Of a stretch of DNA of 64,000 nt, positions 45,676 to 53,496 are shown piece after piece. Made by a program: the position numbers and the translations under genes. The first letter of the stretch is position 1. Each line of letters starts with the position of its first letter. Below the pieces are notes generated by a model. It worked only from the letters and a program-made list of their open reading frames with translations. It was not told the DNA's origin and searched no databases. The stretch is from Sphingomonas sanxanigenens DSM 19645 = NX02 (GTDB taxonomy: Bacteria > Pseudomonadota > Alphaproteobacteria > Sphingomonadales > Sphingomonadaceae), in contig NZ_CP006644.1 of the NCBI RefSeq assembly GCF_000512205.2, positions 5,725,501 to 5,789,500 on the forward strand. Direction: 5' to 3'.

Positions 45676-46070
45676 TTCTGCTCCCTCTCCCCTATGGGGA
45701 GAGGGCCGGGGAGAGGGGCAGTTTCCAGGCCCAGCGCGATCTCGATGACCTGCGCCACGCCGTCGATATTCCCCATCACATCCGCATTGGTGAGCCTGAT
45801 CACCCGATACCCCGCTTCTTCGATCCTGCGCGTCCGTGCGGCGTCATAGTCGATCTGGCGACTATGTGTATCCCCATCGATCTCGATCGCGATCTTGCGC
45901 ATTCGCGCAGCGAAGTCGGCGATGAAGGAGCCGATGACGACCTGTCGCGAAAATTTAACACCGGCAAAACGATGCCCGCGAAGCAGAAGCCAGAGCTTCT
46001 GTTCCGCGGGCGTCTGGGTGGTGCGCATGGTTTTGGCATGCGCCAGCAGGCGTTCGTTTCGCTTCGGCAC
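45672..46070 (-). CDS. DUF559 endonuclease-like protein, copy 2
   Basis: A 132-residue paralogue of the protein at 32361-32777. Shared features are TPAEQKLW, IAIEIDGDTHSRQ, and GYRVIRLTNADVMGNIDGV. It is read from GTG 46070, which lies inside the inner inverted repeat; ATG 46028 (118 residues) is the alternative but removes the N-terminal helix. The C-terminus APLPGPLPIGEREQK is encoded by the left palindrome. Its TGA overlaps the hisZ ATG, exactly as copy 1 overlaps aroC. It sits between serA and hisZ. Confidence 0.87.
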   Translation of the reverse strand: MPKRNERLLAHAKTMRTTQTPAEQKLWLLLRGHRFAGVKFSRQVVIGSFIADFAARMRKIAIEIDGDTHSRQIDYDAARTRRIEEAGYRVIRLTNADVMGNIDGVAQVIEIALGLETAPLPGPLPIGEREQK

Positions 46071-46128
46071 TGCCCCTCTCCCTGCTGGCGCTGCGCGCCA
46101 GCTTTCCCTCTCCCCGGAGGGGAGAGGG
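45683..46128. mobile_element. Composite palindromic element carrying DUF559 copy 2
   Basis: The outer hairpins at 45683-45705 and 46106-46128 share the identical 10-bp stem CCCTCTCCCC/GGGGAGAGGG with different 3-bp loops (TAT, GGA). The inner perfect 14-bp inverted repeats are 45709-45722 (GGGAGAGGGGCAGT) and 46069-46082. Between the right inner and outer repeats is an extra hairpin GCTGGCGC-TGC-GCGCCAGC (46084-46102). The architecture is the same as 32369-32921 but the inner repeats differ in sequence. Confidence 0.75.
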
Positions 46129-46141
46129 AAGCAAGGCAGTA

Positions 46142-47719
46142 TCAGAACCGCAGCGCCTTGGCGCGCTTCACGCCGGGGAGGTTGCACACGCTCCACAGCA
46201 ACGGTTCCGGCACCGGGGTGTCGACCGACAGCAGCAGCGCCGCTTCGCCGCGGGTCGAGCGGCGGCCGAGGTGGAAGGTGCCGATGTTGACGTCGGCCTC
46301 GCCCAGCGCGCTGCCGATGCGGCCGATGAAGCCCGGCGCGTCCTCGTTGACGATGAACAGCATATAGCCGTCGAGATCGGCCTCCATGCGGATGCCGTGC
46401 AGCTCGACGAGGCGCGGCGCGGCATCGCCGAACAGGGTGCCGGCCACCGAGCGCTCGCCCTCGGCGGTGGTCACCGTCACGCGCACCAGCGTGTGATAGT
46501 CCCCCTCGCGGTCGTGGCGCACTTCGCGCACGTCCAGCCCGCGCTCCTTGGCGAGGTAGGGCGCGTTCACCATGTTCACGGTGTCCGAATAGACGCGCAT
46601 CAGCCCCGCCAGCACCGCACCGGTGATCGGCTTGGCGTTGAGGTCGGCGGCGGCACCTTCCAGCTCCACCGCGATGCCTTGGATGGGGTCGCTCTCGAGC
46701 TGGCCGACGAGCGCGCCGAGCTTTTCGGCGAGGCCGAGATAGGGCTTGATCTTCGGCGCTTCCTCGGCGCTCAGCGACGGGATGTTGAGCGCGTTGGTGA
46801 CGCCGCCATTGACCAGATAATCGGCCATCTGCTCGGCGACCTGCAGCGCGACATTGACCTGCGCCTCGCTGGTCGACGCGCCGAGGTGCGGCGTGGAGAT
46901 GAAGTTGGGGGTGCCGAACAGCGGGCTCGCCTTGGCCGGCTCCTCGACGAACACGTCGAGCGCGGCACCGGCGACATGGCCGCTGTCGAGCGCCGCCTTC
47001 AGCGCCACTTCGTCGATCAGGCCGCCGCGCGCGCAGTTGATGATGCGCACGCCCGGCTTGCACTTGGCGATATTCTCGGCCGACAGGATGTTGCGGGTGC
47101 TGTCGGTCAGCGGCGTGTGCAGCGTGATGAAGTCCGCCTTGGCGAGCAGCTCTTCGAGCGTCGCCTTCTCCACACCCAGTTCGACCGCGCGCTCGGGGGT
47201 GAGGAACGGATCGTAGGCGACCACTTTCATCTTCAGGCCGAGCGCGCGATCCGCGACGATCGAGCCGATGTTGCCCGCGCCGATCAGGCCCAGCGTCTTG
47301 TTGGTCAGCTCCACGCCCATGAAGCGGTTCTTCTCCCACTTGCCGGCCTGGGTGGAGGCATCGGCTTCGGGGATCTGGCGGGCGAGCGCGAACATCAAGG
47401 CGATCGCATGTTCGGCGGTGGTGATCGAGTTGCCGAACGGCGTGTTCATCACGACCACGCCCTTCGCCGAGGCGGCGGGAATGTCGACATTGTCGACGCC
47501 GATGCCCGCGCGGCCGACGACCTTGAGGTTCGGCGCGGCGGCGAGCACGTCGGCGGTCACCTTGGTCGCCGAACGGATCGCGAGGCCGTCATACTGGCCG
47601 ATGATCGCGATGAGGCCGGCCTTGTCGAGACCGGTGATCTCGTCGACTTCGCAGCCGCGCTCGCGGAAGATGCGGGCGGCCTGGGGGTCCATCTTGTCGG
47701 AAATCAGTACCTTGGGCAT
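46142..47719 (-). CDS. serA: D-3-phosphoglycerate dehydrogenase
   Basis: SerA oxidises 3-phosphoglycerate in the first committed step of serine synthesis. The 525-residue long form has a Rossmann NAD domain (GLIGAGNIGSIVADRA near 145), the catalytic Arg in NCARGGLIDE, and the His in TPHLGASTSEAQ. An intervening ASB domain and a C-terminal ACT domain (about 453-525) suggest serine feedback. A 118-bp palindromic element separates it from serC upstream. Confidence 0.97.
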   Translation of the reverse strand: MPKVLISDKMDPQAARIFRERGCEVDEITGLDKAGLIAIIGQYDGLAIRSATKVTADVLAAAPNLKVVGRAGIGVDNVDIPAASAKGVVVMNTPFGNSITTAEHAIALMFALARQIPEADASTQAGKWEKNRFMGVELTNKTLGLIGAGNIGSIVADRALGLKMKVVAYDPFLTPERAVELGVEKATLEELLAKADFITLHTPLTDSTRNILSAENIAKCKPGVRIINCARGGLIDEVALKAALDSGHVAGAALDVFVEEPAKASPLFGTPNFISTPHLGASTSEAQVNVALQVAEQMADYLVNGGVTNALNIPSLSAEEAPKIKPYLGLAEKLGALVGQLESDPIQGIAVELEGAAADLNAKPITGAVLAGLMRVYSDTVNMVNAPYLAKERGLDVREVRHDREGDYHTLVRVTVTTAEGERSVAGTLFGDAAPRLVELHGIRMEADLDGYMLFIVNEDAPGFIGRIGSALGEADVNIGTFHLGRRSTRGEAALLLSVDTPVPEPLLWSVCNLPGVKRAKALRF

Positions 47720-47733
47720 GGATTTTTCCTAAG

Positions 47734-47851
47734 CTCCCTCTCCCCTATGGGGAGAGGGTTGGGGAGAGGGAGAGTCCGGGCGAGGCGCCGATGATCGGGG
47801 TGGGCGGATACTGCCCCTCTCCCCAACCCTCTCCCCAGAGGGGAGAGGGAG
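47734..47851. repeat. 118-bp palindromic element, compact copy between serC and serA
   Basis: The 37-bp inverted arms (47734-47770 and 47815-47851) differ at one base; the centre is 44 bp. The outer part of the left arm is identical over 25 bp to the left end of the DUF559-carrying element at 45683, tying the compact and nuclease-bearing forms together. Each arm is a CCCTCTCCCC/GGGGAGAGGG hairpin plus a GGGGAGAGGG half-site. It lies in the serC-serA spacer, 15 bp before the serA ATG. Confidence 0.9.
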
Positions 47852-47869
47852 GGCGCACGCGCGCCGGTC

Positions 47870-48997
47870 TCAGGCCTTGGCCGTCTCGTAGGCCCAGTCG
47901 AGCCAGGGCCCGAGCGCCTCGATATCGGCGGTGTCGACGGTGGCGCCGCACCAGATGCGCAGGCCCGCCGGGGCGTCGCGATAGCCGGCGACGTCATAGG
48001 CGGCGTCCTCGGCTTCGAGCAGCGAGGCGATCTTCTTGATCAGCGCCTCATCGGCACCCGCGACGGTCAGGCAGACGCTCGTCGTCGAGCGCGAGGCCGG
48101 GTCCGCGGCGAGATGGCCGAGCCACGCGCGGTCCTCGACGATCTTGTCGAGCGCCGCGGCGTTGGCGTCGCTGCGCGCGATCAGGCCGTCCGCGCCGCCC
48201 ACCGACTTCGCCCATTCGAGCGCTGAAATCGCATCCTCGACGGCGAGCATCGACGGGGTGTTGATCGTCTCGCCCTTGAACACGCCCTCGGCGAGCGCAC
48301 CCTTGGAGACGAGGCGGAACACCTTCGGCAGCGGCCAGGCGGGGGTGTGGGTTTCGAGGCGCTCGACGGCGCGCGGGCCCAGGATCAGCACGCCATGGCC
48401 GCCCTCGCCGCCCAGCACCTTCTGCCAGGAGAAGGTGGCGACGTCGATCTTGTCCCACGGCAGATCATAGGCGAACACCGCGCTGGTCGCGTCGGCGAAG
48501 GCCAGGCCCGCGCGGTCGTCGGCGATCCAGTCGCCGTTCGGCACGCGCACGCCGCTGGTGGTGCCGTTCCAGGTGAACAGCACGTCGTTCGACCAGTCGA
48601 CCTGGGTCAGATCGGGAAGCTGGCCGTAATCGGCGCGCAGGATCGTCGGATCGAGCTTGAGTTGCTTGACGGCATCGGTGACCCAACCTTCACCGAAGCT
48701 TTCCCACGCCAGCGTCGTCACCGGGCGGGCGCCCAGCATCGTCCACATCGCCATCTCGAACGCGCCGGTATCCGAACCGGGGACGATGCCGATGCGATGG
48801 GTATCGGGCAGGCGCAGCAGCTCGCGCATCAGGTCGATGCAATATTTGAGGCGTGCCTTGCCGATCTTCGACCGATGCGAGCGGCCCAGCGATTCGGGAT
48901 TCAGCTTTTCAGCGGACCAGCCCGGCGGCTTCGCGCAGGGGCCGGAAGAGAAGTAGGGGCGCGCGGGCTTGGTGCCCGGGCGGGTAATCGTCGTCAT
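47870..48997 (-). CDS. serC: Phosphoserine aminotransferase
   Basis: SerC transaminates 3-phosphohydroxypyruvate to phosphoserine with PLP. ATG 48997 (MTTITRPGTKPARPYFSSGPCAKPPGW) gives 375 residues and has AAGGAGAG 5 bp upstream. The PLP lysine is in TFSWQKVLGGEGGHGVL; the sequence follows the long alphaproteobacterial SerC subtype. It is first in the serC-serA operon. The longer upstream frame covers the structured leader and is rejected. Confidence 0.96.
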   Translation of the reverse strand: MTTITRPGTKPARPYFSSGPCAKPPGWSAEKLNPESLGRSHRSKIGKARLKYCIDLMRELLRLPDTHRIGIVPGSDTGAFEMAMWTMLGARPVTTLAWESFGEGWVTDAVKQLKLDPTILRADYGQLPDLTQVDWSNDVLFTWNGTTSGVRVPNGDWIADDRAGLAFADATSAVFAYDLPWDKIDVATFSWQKVLGGEGGHGVLILGPRAVERLETHTPAWPLPKVFRLVSKGALAEGVFKGETINTPSMLAVEDAISALEWAKSVGGADGLIARSDANAAALDKIVEDRAWLGHLAADPASRSTTSVCLTVAGADEALIKKIASLLEAEDAAYDVAGYRDAPAGLRIWCGATVDTADIEALGPWLDWAYETAKA

Positions 48998-49068
48998 GCA
49001 GTCTCTCCTTGCAGAGAGCACGCGCCGCGTTGGGACGGCGTGGCCCGTCGGCGCTTCTAGTGGCGCCG
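48998..49068 (-). promoter_or_regulatory. Structured serC leader (serC RNA motif-like)
   Basis: Read on the minus strand, three hairpins precede the serC ATG: CGGCGC/GCGCCG (49049-49068), CGCCG/CGGCG (49023-49040) and CTCTC-TGCAAG-GAGAG (49003-49018). The last holds the Shine-Dalgarno AAGGAG in its loop and stem. A conserved serC RNA motif is known upstream of alphaproteobacterial serC; position and hairpin layout agree, but the match to its consensus was not tested. It probably controls initiation. Confidence 0.5.
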
Positions 49069-49158
49069 GCGGGGGTGTCAATTGGAATGGGGCGTGGGGT
49101 GGAGAACTTCAAATCAACAAACTGATTTTCAAGGAGAAATTCTAGTCATTCTCCGTTC

Positions 49159-49239
49159 GTCCCGAGCGAAGTCGAGGGACGAGTCGCGTGACGGATGCCG
49201 GGTTGCACTTCGCCAATGTCCCTCGACTTCGCTCGGGAC
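49159..49239. repeat. Exact 22-bp inverted repeat pair (second repeat family)
   Basis: 49159-49180 (begins GTCCCGAGCGAAG) and 49218-49239 (ends CTTCGCTCGGGAC) are perfect reverse complements separated by 37 bp; each unit is itself an imperfect palindrome. It lies in the 318-bp gap between serC and the mannose-6-phosphate isomerase gene, which holds no gene besides the serC leader. It is unlike the CCCTCTCCCC family in sequence. It can fold as one long hairpin after the isomerase stop region. Confidence 0.85.
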
Positions 49240-49315
49240 CAACAGGTGGGGGTGACGGTTCGGTATTGCCGAGAGCCGTGCCTGCGGACCGGTGGCAAAA
49301 CGGATGGGGGTAAGC

Positions 49316-50149
49316 CTAGAACTCCAGCCGCTCCGGCCCTGGATAGGAAAACAGGATGTCCGCCCCCGGCGCCACGCTGATCGCGGCACCGCCATCCACC
49401 GCCCAGCATTCGCCGGCCTCCCATGCCGCGCCGTCGATCGTGCCGCTGCCCGTCACCGGGATGAACAGTCCCGGCCGGTCCGCGGGCAAGGTCACGCTGC
49501 GCTCGCCATCCCATGACCAGCGTTCGAGCACGAACTTGCCGCCCTCGCACAGGATCGTCCGCCCGGGCGCCACGACGACGCTCTTGTCCTCGACCGCGAA
49601 GGGCACCGCGTCCGACACCGCGACGCCGTCGGTCAGATGCAGTTCGCGCGGGCGGCCATAGTCGTAGAGGCGATAGGTGAGGTCGACATTCTGCTGGACC
49701 TCGACCAGCGTCAGCCCCGCGCCGATCGCGTGGACGGTGCGCGCGGGCGAGTAGATCACGTCGCCGGCCTTCGCCGGCTTCCAGTCGACCAGATGCTCGA
49801 TCGAGCCGTCGAGCGCCGCGGCGCGCAGCTCGTCGCCGGTCAGCGGCTTCACCGTGCCCAGCGCGATCGTCGAATCGGGTTCGGCGGCCAGGATCACCCA
49901 GGCCTCGTCCTTGCCGCGCGGATAGCCGGAGGCGCGCGCCGCCTCGTCGTCCGGATGGACCTGGATCGAGAGCTTCTCGCTGGTGAAGAGATATTTGACG
50001 AGCAGGTCGGGCTCGGACCCGTCGAGCGTCTGGAACCACACCTCACCCACCGGATCGCCCTCGGGCGCGGGGTCGGGAAAGCCGGGCCACAGCGTGTGGC
50101 GGCCCCAGGGTTTCTCTACTCGATGGGTCTTGAGACGGATCGCAGACAT
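49316..50149 (-). CDS. Class I mannose-6-phosphate isomerase-like protein
   Basis: A 277-residue cupin-fold zinc enzyme interconverting mannose 6-phosphate and fructose 6-phosphate, feeding GDP-mannose and polysaccharide synthesis. RVEKPWGRHTLW opens the fold; KLSIQVHPDDEAA carries the Gln/His zinc ligands, and YSPARTVHAIGAGLTLVEVQQNVDLTYRLYDYGRPR the later metal-binding Glu/His and active-site residues. It is shorter than E. coli ManA, matching the short Gram-positive/alphaproteobacterial type. ATG 50149 is used; an ATG eight codons earlier is possible. Confidence 0.88.
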   Translation of the reverse strand: MSAIRLKTHRVEKPWGRHTLWPGFPDPAPEGDPVGEVWFQTLDGSEPDLLVKYLFTSEKLSIQVHPDDEAARASGYPRGKDEAWVILAAEPDSTIALGTVKPLTGDELRAAALDGSIEHLVDWKPAKAGDVIYSPARTVHAIGAGLTLVEVQQNVDLTYRLYDYGRPRELHLTDGVAVSDAVPFAVEDKSVVVAPGRTILCEGGKFVLERWSWDGERSVTLPADRPGLFIPVTGSGTIDGAAWEAGECWAVDGGAAISVAPGADILFSYPGPERLEF

Positions 50150-50233
50150 GGGGCCTCCTCGCAGGTGCAGCATAAGCGCAAGCCGCGAGGAGGGGAAGGG
50201 ATCAGCGGCGCCGGACGCGCGCCGCCAACCCGT

Positions 50234-51013
50234 TTATTTGCCGCGCTTCTTGCGGTGCGTCTCGAGATCGAGAACCGCGGTGTCGGCACCCTCGGGCAGC
50301 AGGCCCAGACGGCGCGCGACTTCCTGATAGGCTTCCACCTCGCCGCCGAGGTCACGGCGGAAGCGATCCTTGTCCAGCTTCTCGTTGGTTTCCATGTCCC
50401 ACAGCCGGCAGCCGTCGGGGCTGATCTCATCCGCCAGGATGATGCGGGCATAGTCATTGTCGTAGATGCGGCCGAATTCGAGCTTGAAGTCGACCAGGCG
50501 GATGCCGATGCCGGCGAACAGGCCGCTCATGAAATCGTTCACACGGATCGCCATGTCGGCGATGTCGTGCATCTCTTCCTGGCTGGCCCAGCCGAAGCAC
50601 GCGATATGCTCCTCGCTGATCAGCGGGTCGCCCAGCGCATCGTCCTTGTAATAATATTCGATGATCGTGCGCGGAAGCTGCGTGCCTTCCTCGATCCCCA
50701 GCCGCTTGCTGATCGAACCGGCGGCGACGTTGCGGATCACCACCTCGATCGGGACGATTTCGACCTGGCGGATGAGCTGCTCGCGCATGTTGAGCCGGCG
50801 GATGAAGTGGGTCGGCACGCCGATATTGCCGAGCAGGGTGAAGATATGCTCGGAAATACGGTTGTTGAGCACGCCCTTGCCGTTGATCGTGCCCTTCTTC
50901 TGGGCGTTGAACGCGGTGGCATCATCCTTGAAGTACTGAATCAGCGTGCCCGGCTCCGGGCCTTCGTACAGGATCTTGGCCTTGCCTTCGTAAATCTGGC
51001 GGCGGCGGGACAT
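50234..51013 (-). CDS. purC: Phosphoribosylaminoimidazole-succinocarboxamide synthase
   Basis: SAICAR synthetase ligates aspartate to CAIR with ATP in purine synthesis. [22 protein letters not shown] at ATG 51013 is the family N-terminus (a second ATG two codons upstream is possible); it has about 259 residues. Motifs [25 protein letters not shown] and [13 protein letters not shown] are intact. It is 84 bp upstream of the mannose-6-phosphate isomerase start on the same strand, with no obvious functional link. Confidence 0.97.
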   Translation of the reverse strand: MSRRRQIYEGKAKILYEGPEPGTLIQYFKDDATAFNAQKKGTINGKGVLNNRISEHIFTLLGNIGVPTHFIRRLNMREQLIRQVEIVPIEVVIRNVAAGSISKRLGIEEGTQLPRTIIEYYYKDDALGDPLISEEHIACFGWASQEEMHDIADMAIRVNDFMSGLFAGIGIRLVDFKLEFGRIYDNDYARIILADEISPDGCRLWDMETNEKLDKDRFRRDLGGEVEAYQEVARRLGLLPEGADTAVLDLETHRKKRGK

Positions 51014-51114
51014 CGGCATGCTCCAAAAGGCAGTTCGCCCCGGACGCGCAACGGACTCGCGCGCGACCGGGGCGGTTTGGCGGGGCGTATAACGGATGTA
51101 CCCGTGAGGCGCAA

Positions 51115-51969
51115 TCAGGCTGCCGGTGGCGGCGTCTTCGCGACCGCCGCGCGACGCCTGCGACGGATGATCCAGACGATCAGGCCGATCACCAGCGCCC
51201 AGGGCAGGCCGCCGACCACCAGCACCATCAGCCCGGCGATGCTGACGCCCAGCACCTGCGCCAGATTGGCGCCCGCCTCACGGATCGGGCGGGAAAAGCC
51301 CGATCCGCCGGATGCGCCATAATCGACGTCGATCTCGGACATGCTCACCCGCCCGCGCATCTCTGCGAGCCAGCTCTGTGCGGCGTCGATCTCCTCCTGC
51401 ACCTCGGCCACCTTGCGCTCCGCCTCGACCAGTTCGGCGACGGTGCCGTTGCGGCTCTGGAGCAACTGCATCAGCCGCGCCGACAGCGCCTGCTTGGAGC
51501 GCAGCCGCGCCTCGGTATCGACGATCTTCTTGGAAAGATCCTCGGAAGTGGTGCTGCTCTCGTCGAGCGCGCCGCCGGCACCGTTCACCGCCTTGGACAG
51601 TTCAGCACCGAAATTGCGGGCGATCCGCGCCTCGACCTGCAGCTTGAGCGAACCGGAAGCGCCGCCGCCATCGGCGGAGCTGCGCTGCATTTCGACCACC
51701 TGGCAGCGCGCCGGCCCCAGCCTGTCGCACGCCGCGACATGCGCCTGCTGCACGTCCGCGATCTTGCCTGCCGGCACGTTGAACCCGTAGCGATAGGAAT
51801 AGGCAATCTGCGGCAGCACGACCTTGACCGCCCCGCCCTCCTTTGCGGCATCGGCGGGCGCCGGCGCGGCCGCCTCCATTGCCTCGGAGGGCGCTCCGCC
51901 CTCGGGCGCTTGCCCGCAAGCGGCGAGCGGCGCCAGGATGGCGAGGGGTATGAACCGAGCAAAATTCAT
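51115..51969 (-). CDS. DUF4349 lipoprotein
   Basis: A 284-residue envelope protein. A lipoprotein signal with lipobox LAAC (Cys18) leads into an acidic Ala-rich stretch, then a beta-rich DUF4349 region ([17 protein letters not shown]...), a coiled coil (about residues 150-205, [21 protein letters not shown]...[18 protein letters not shown]) and a C-terminal TM helix ([20 protein letters not shown]) ending in Arg-rich sequence. A lipid anchor plus TM helix suggests both ends in the inner membrane. Paralogue of the next gene; function unknown. Confidence 0.85.
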   Translation of the reverse strand: MNFARFIPLAILAPLAACGQAPEGGAPSEAMEAAAPAPADAAKEGGAVKVVLPQIAYSYRYGFNVPAGKIADVQQAHVAACDRLGPARCQVVEMQRSSADGGGASGSLKLQVEARIARNFGAELSKAVNGAGGALDESSTTSEDLSKKIVDTEARLRSKQALSARLMQLLQSRNGTVAELVEAERKVAEVQEEIDAAQSWLAEMRGRVSMSEIDVDYGASGGSGFSRPIREAGANLAQVLGVSIAGLMVLVVGGLPWALVIGLIVWIIRRRRRAAVAKTPPPAA

Positions 51970-52094
51970 CGCGGGCTCCCGATCGTTGGACGGTCAGTGT
52001 CCGGTCGCCGCCACGGCCGGTCAACCGCGGCGGTGTGCGACCTTTTCTAGGGATAGGGGATAGCCCTGCTCATGGAGGCCGGTGGTGACCAAGG

Positions 52095-53036
52095 TCACGC
52101 CTCTGCGATTGCCGGTGCCGAAAGCCTGCGGCGCGCGAGAACAGGCTGCACTGCCATCCACACCAGCCAGCCGATCCCGAGCAGCGCAGCCCAAGGCGCA
52201 GTTGCCGAGAGGATGATGATCAGCGATCCGACGCCGCCAATGAAGCTTTCGCCCGCTGTCGTCAGCGCCGCGCTCAGTGCACCCTTGGCTTCGGGCTTCG
52301 CCACCGCTGCGCTCGCGGCATAGGTGAAGCGCATCGGCGTTGCGGTCAGCGCGTTTGCAGAGCGTTCGCCATCGGCGCGCAGCTCGTTGAGCAGCGATCT
52401 TTGCCGGGAAAGCTCCGCCGCGAACTGCTGCGCAAGCTCTGGCACGTTGCGCGATCGAGCCAGTTCTCCTTCGAGCCGGCGGATCTCGGCCTGCACCCGC
52501 CGGGCGTCCCGATCGACGTTCTCCGCCGCGGCAGCGGTATCGACGCCGACGATCGCGCTTGAGACCAGCTTGCCATCCGCGCGGGTGACGGCGGTGATGC
52601 CATCCTTACCGAAGCTGCGCGCGATCGCCGGATCGAGCTTGACCGCAAGCATCGCCGAGACCGCGCCGCCTTCACCGACCGCATATTGCATGCCCGCGAC
52701 GCGACAGCGCGCGGCGCCCAGCGCCTCGCAAGCGGCGGCATGGCCTTCCTGCACGGCGGCGATGCGCTCGCCGGGCAGGCGGAACGCATAATCATAGTTG
52801 AACGCGACGCCGCGGGCACGCTGACCAGCATCGGAACTGTCCGCGATCTCCAGCGCCGGTATCGATCCGGAGAAAGGGGCAGTGACGGCGGCAGCCGGCG
52901 ATGATTCGCTCATTACCTGCAAGTCCATCTGTCGCTGCACCCGCTGCTCACGCTGCCTGAGATTGTGAAAGCTGAACACCGCTGCCACGATCAGAAATGC
53001 GATGCCGGCCAATCCCCCGAAAACGAGCTTGCGCAT
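52095..53036 (-). CDS. DUF4349-like membrane protein, paralogue
   Basis: A 313-residue protein with the same plan as its downstream neighbour: an N-terminal membrane segment (VFGGLAGIAFLIVAAVFSF, no lipobox), YDYAFRLPGERIAAVQEGHAAACEALG matching [27 protein letters not shown], a coiled coil (DRDARRVQAEIRRLEGELARS), and a C-terminal TM helix (IIILSATAPWAALLGIGWLVWMAV). The tandem duplicates have diverged, with a 125-bp gap. ATG 53036 starts the TM segment; an ATG seven codons earlier is possible. Confidence 0.8.
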   Translation of the reverse strand: MRKLVFGGLAGIAFLIVAAVFSFHNLRQREQRVQRQMDLQVMSESSPAAAVTAPFSGSIPALEIADSSDAGQRARGVAFNYDYAFRLPGERIAAVQEGHAAACEALGAARCRVAGMQYAVGEGGAVSAMLAVKLDPAIARSFGKDGITAVTRADGKLVSSAIVGVDTAAAAENVDRDARRVQAEIRRLEGELARSRNVPELAQQFAAELSRQRSLLNELRADGERSANALTATPMRFTYAASAAVAKPEAKGALSAALTTAGESFIGGVGSLIIILSATAPWAALLGIGWLVWMAVQPVLARRRLSAPAIAEA

Positions 53037-53171
53037 AGTCCCCTCCAGCACAGTCATAGAAATGTTATAACGTCACGTCACCCGCGATCGGTCAAGCGGC
53101 GTATGCATCCGATCCGGTGCGAACCGGATAAGCCATCAAGCCAAGTATTGCATCGATCGTGCGCCTATGTC

Positions 53172-53227
53172 CGCATGGGCGCATGGGCGCATGGGCGCAT
53201 GGGCGCATGGGCGCATGGGCGCATGGG
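53172..53227 (+). repeat. 8-bp tandem repeat (CGCATGGG x7)
   Basis: Seven perfect copies of CGCATGGG are followed by one imperfect copy (CGCACGGA). The unit is not a multiple of three, so each copy gained or lost shifts the reading frame; all frames read as Met/Ala/Trp/His/Gly/Arg heptads without stops. It lies directly before a decayed esterase tail. The rest of the 460-bp gap between 53037 and 53496 shows no gene. Confidence 0.95.
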
Positions 53228-53240
53228 CGCACGGACGGGG

Positions 53241-53426
53241 ACGGATTCGCGCAACCTCGCCGCGCAGACGGCGGATTCTTTCATTGCGCTGGCGACGCGG
53301 GGCGATCCCAATAGCGGCGCGCTGCCGGCCTGGCCGCACCTCGATCTGGCGCGGCGGCCGACGATGATCTTCGATCGCGCCGTGCGCATGAAGAATGATC
53401 CGCGGCGCGAGGAACGACTGCTGTCG
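53241..53426 (+). pseudogene. C-terminal remnant of a type-B carboxylesterase
   Basis: In frame with ACG 53241 the sequence reads DSFIALATRGDPN, LPAWPHLDLARRPTMIFDRA and NDPRREERLL, which is the conserved last ~60 residues of the carboxylesterase/para-nitrobenzyl esterase family (W/F-A-x-TGDPN...WP...R-x-TM-x-F...DPRxxER). Nothing of the catalytic domain precedes it; instead the 8-bp tandem repeat abuts the fragment, and the frame runs on into the next gene without the usual stop. It is a truncated, non-functional relic. Confidence 0.75.
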
Positions 53427-53496
53427 TCGCGGCCCCGATCAAGCCGGGCGGCTGACACGGCCTTGCCCCCGCGGCACGGTATTCTAAACCGGCGGC

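Noticed and set aside
53172-53227. CRISPR array
   Set aside because: The 8-bp units are contiguous with no spacers and no cas genes nearby; it is a simple tandem repeat.
53167-53367. 66-codon plus-strand ORF starting in the 8-bp tandem repeat
   Set aside because: The repeat gives open frames in every phase; the downstream part is out of frame with the esterase remnant and resembles nothing.
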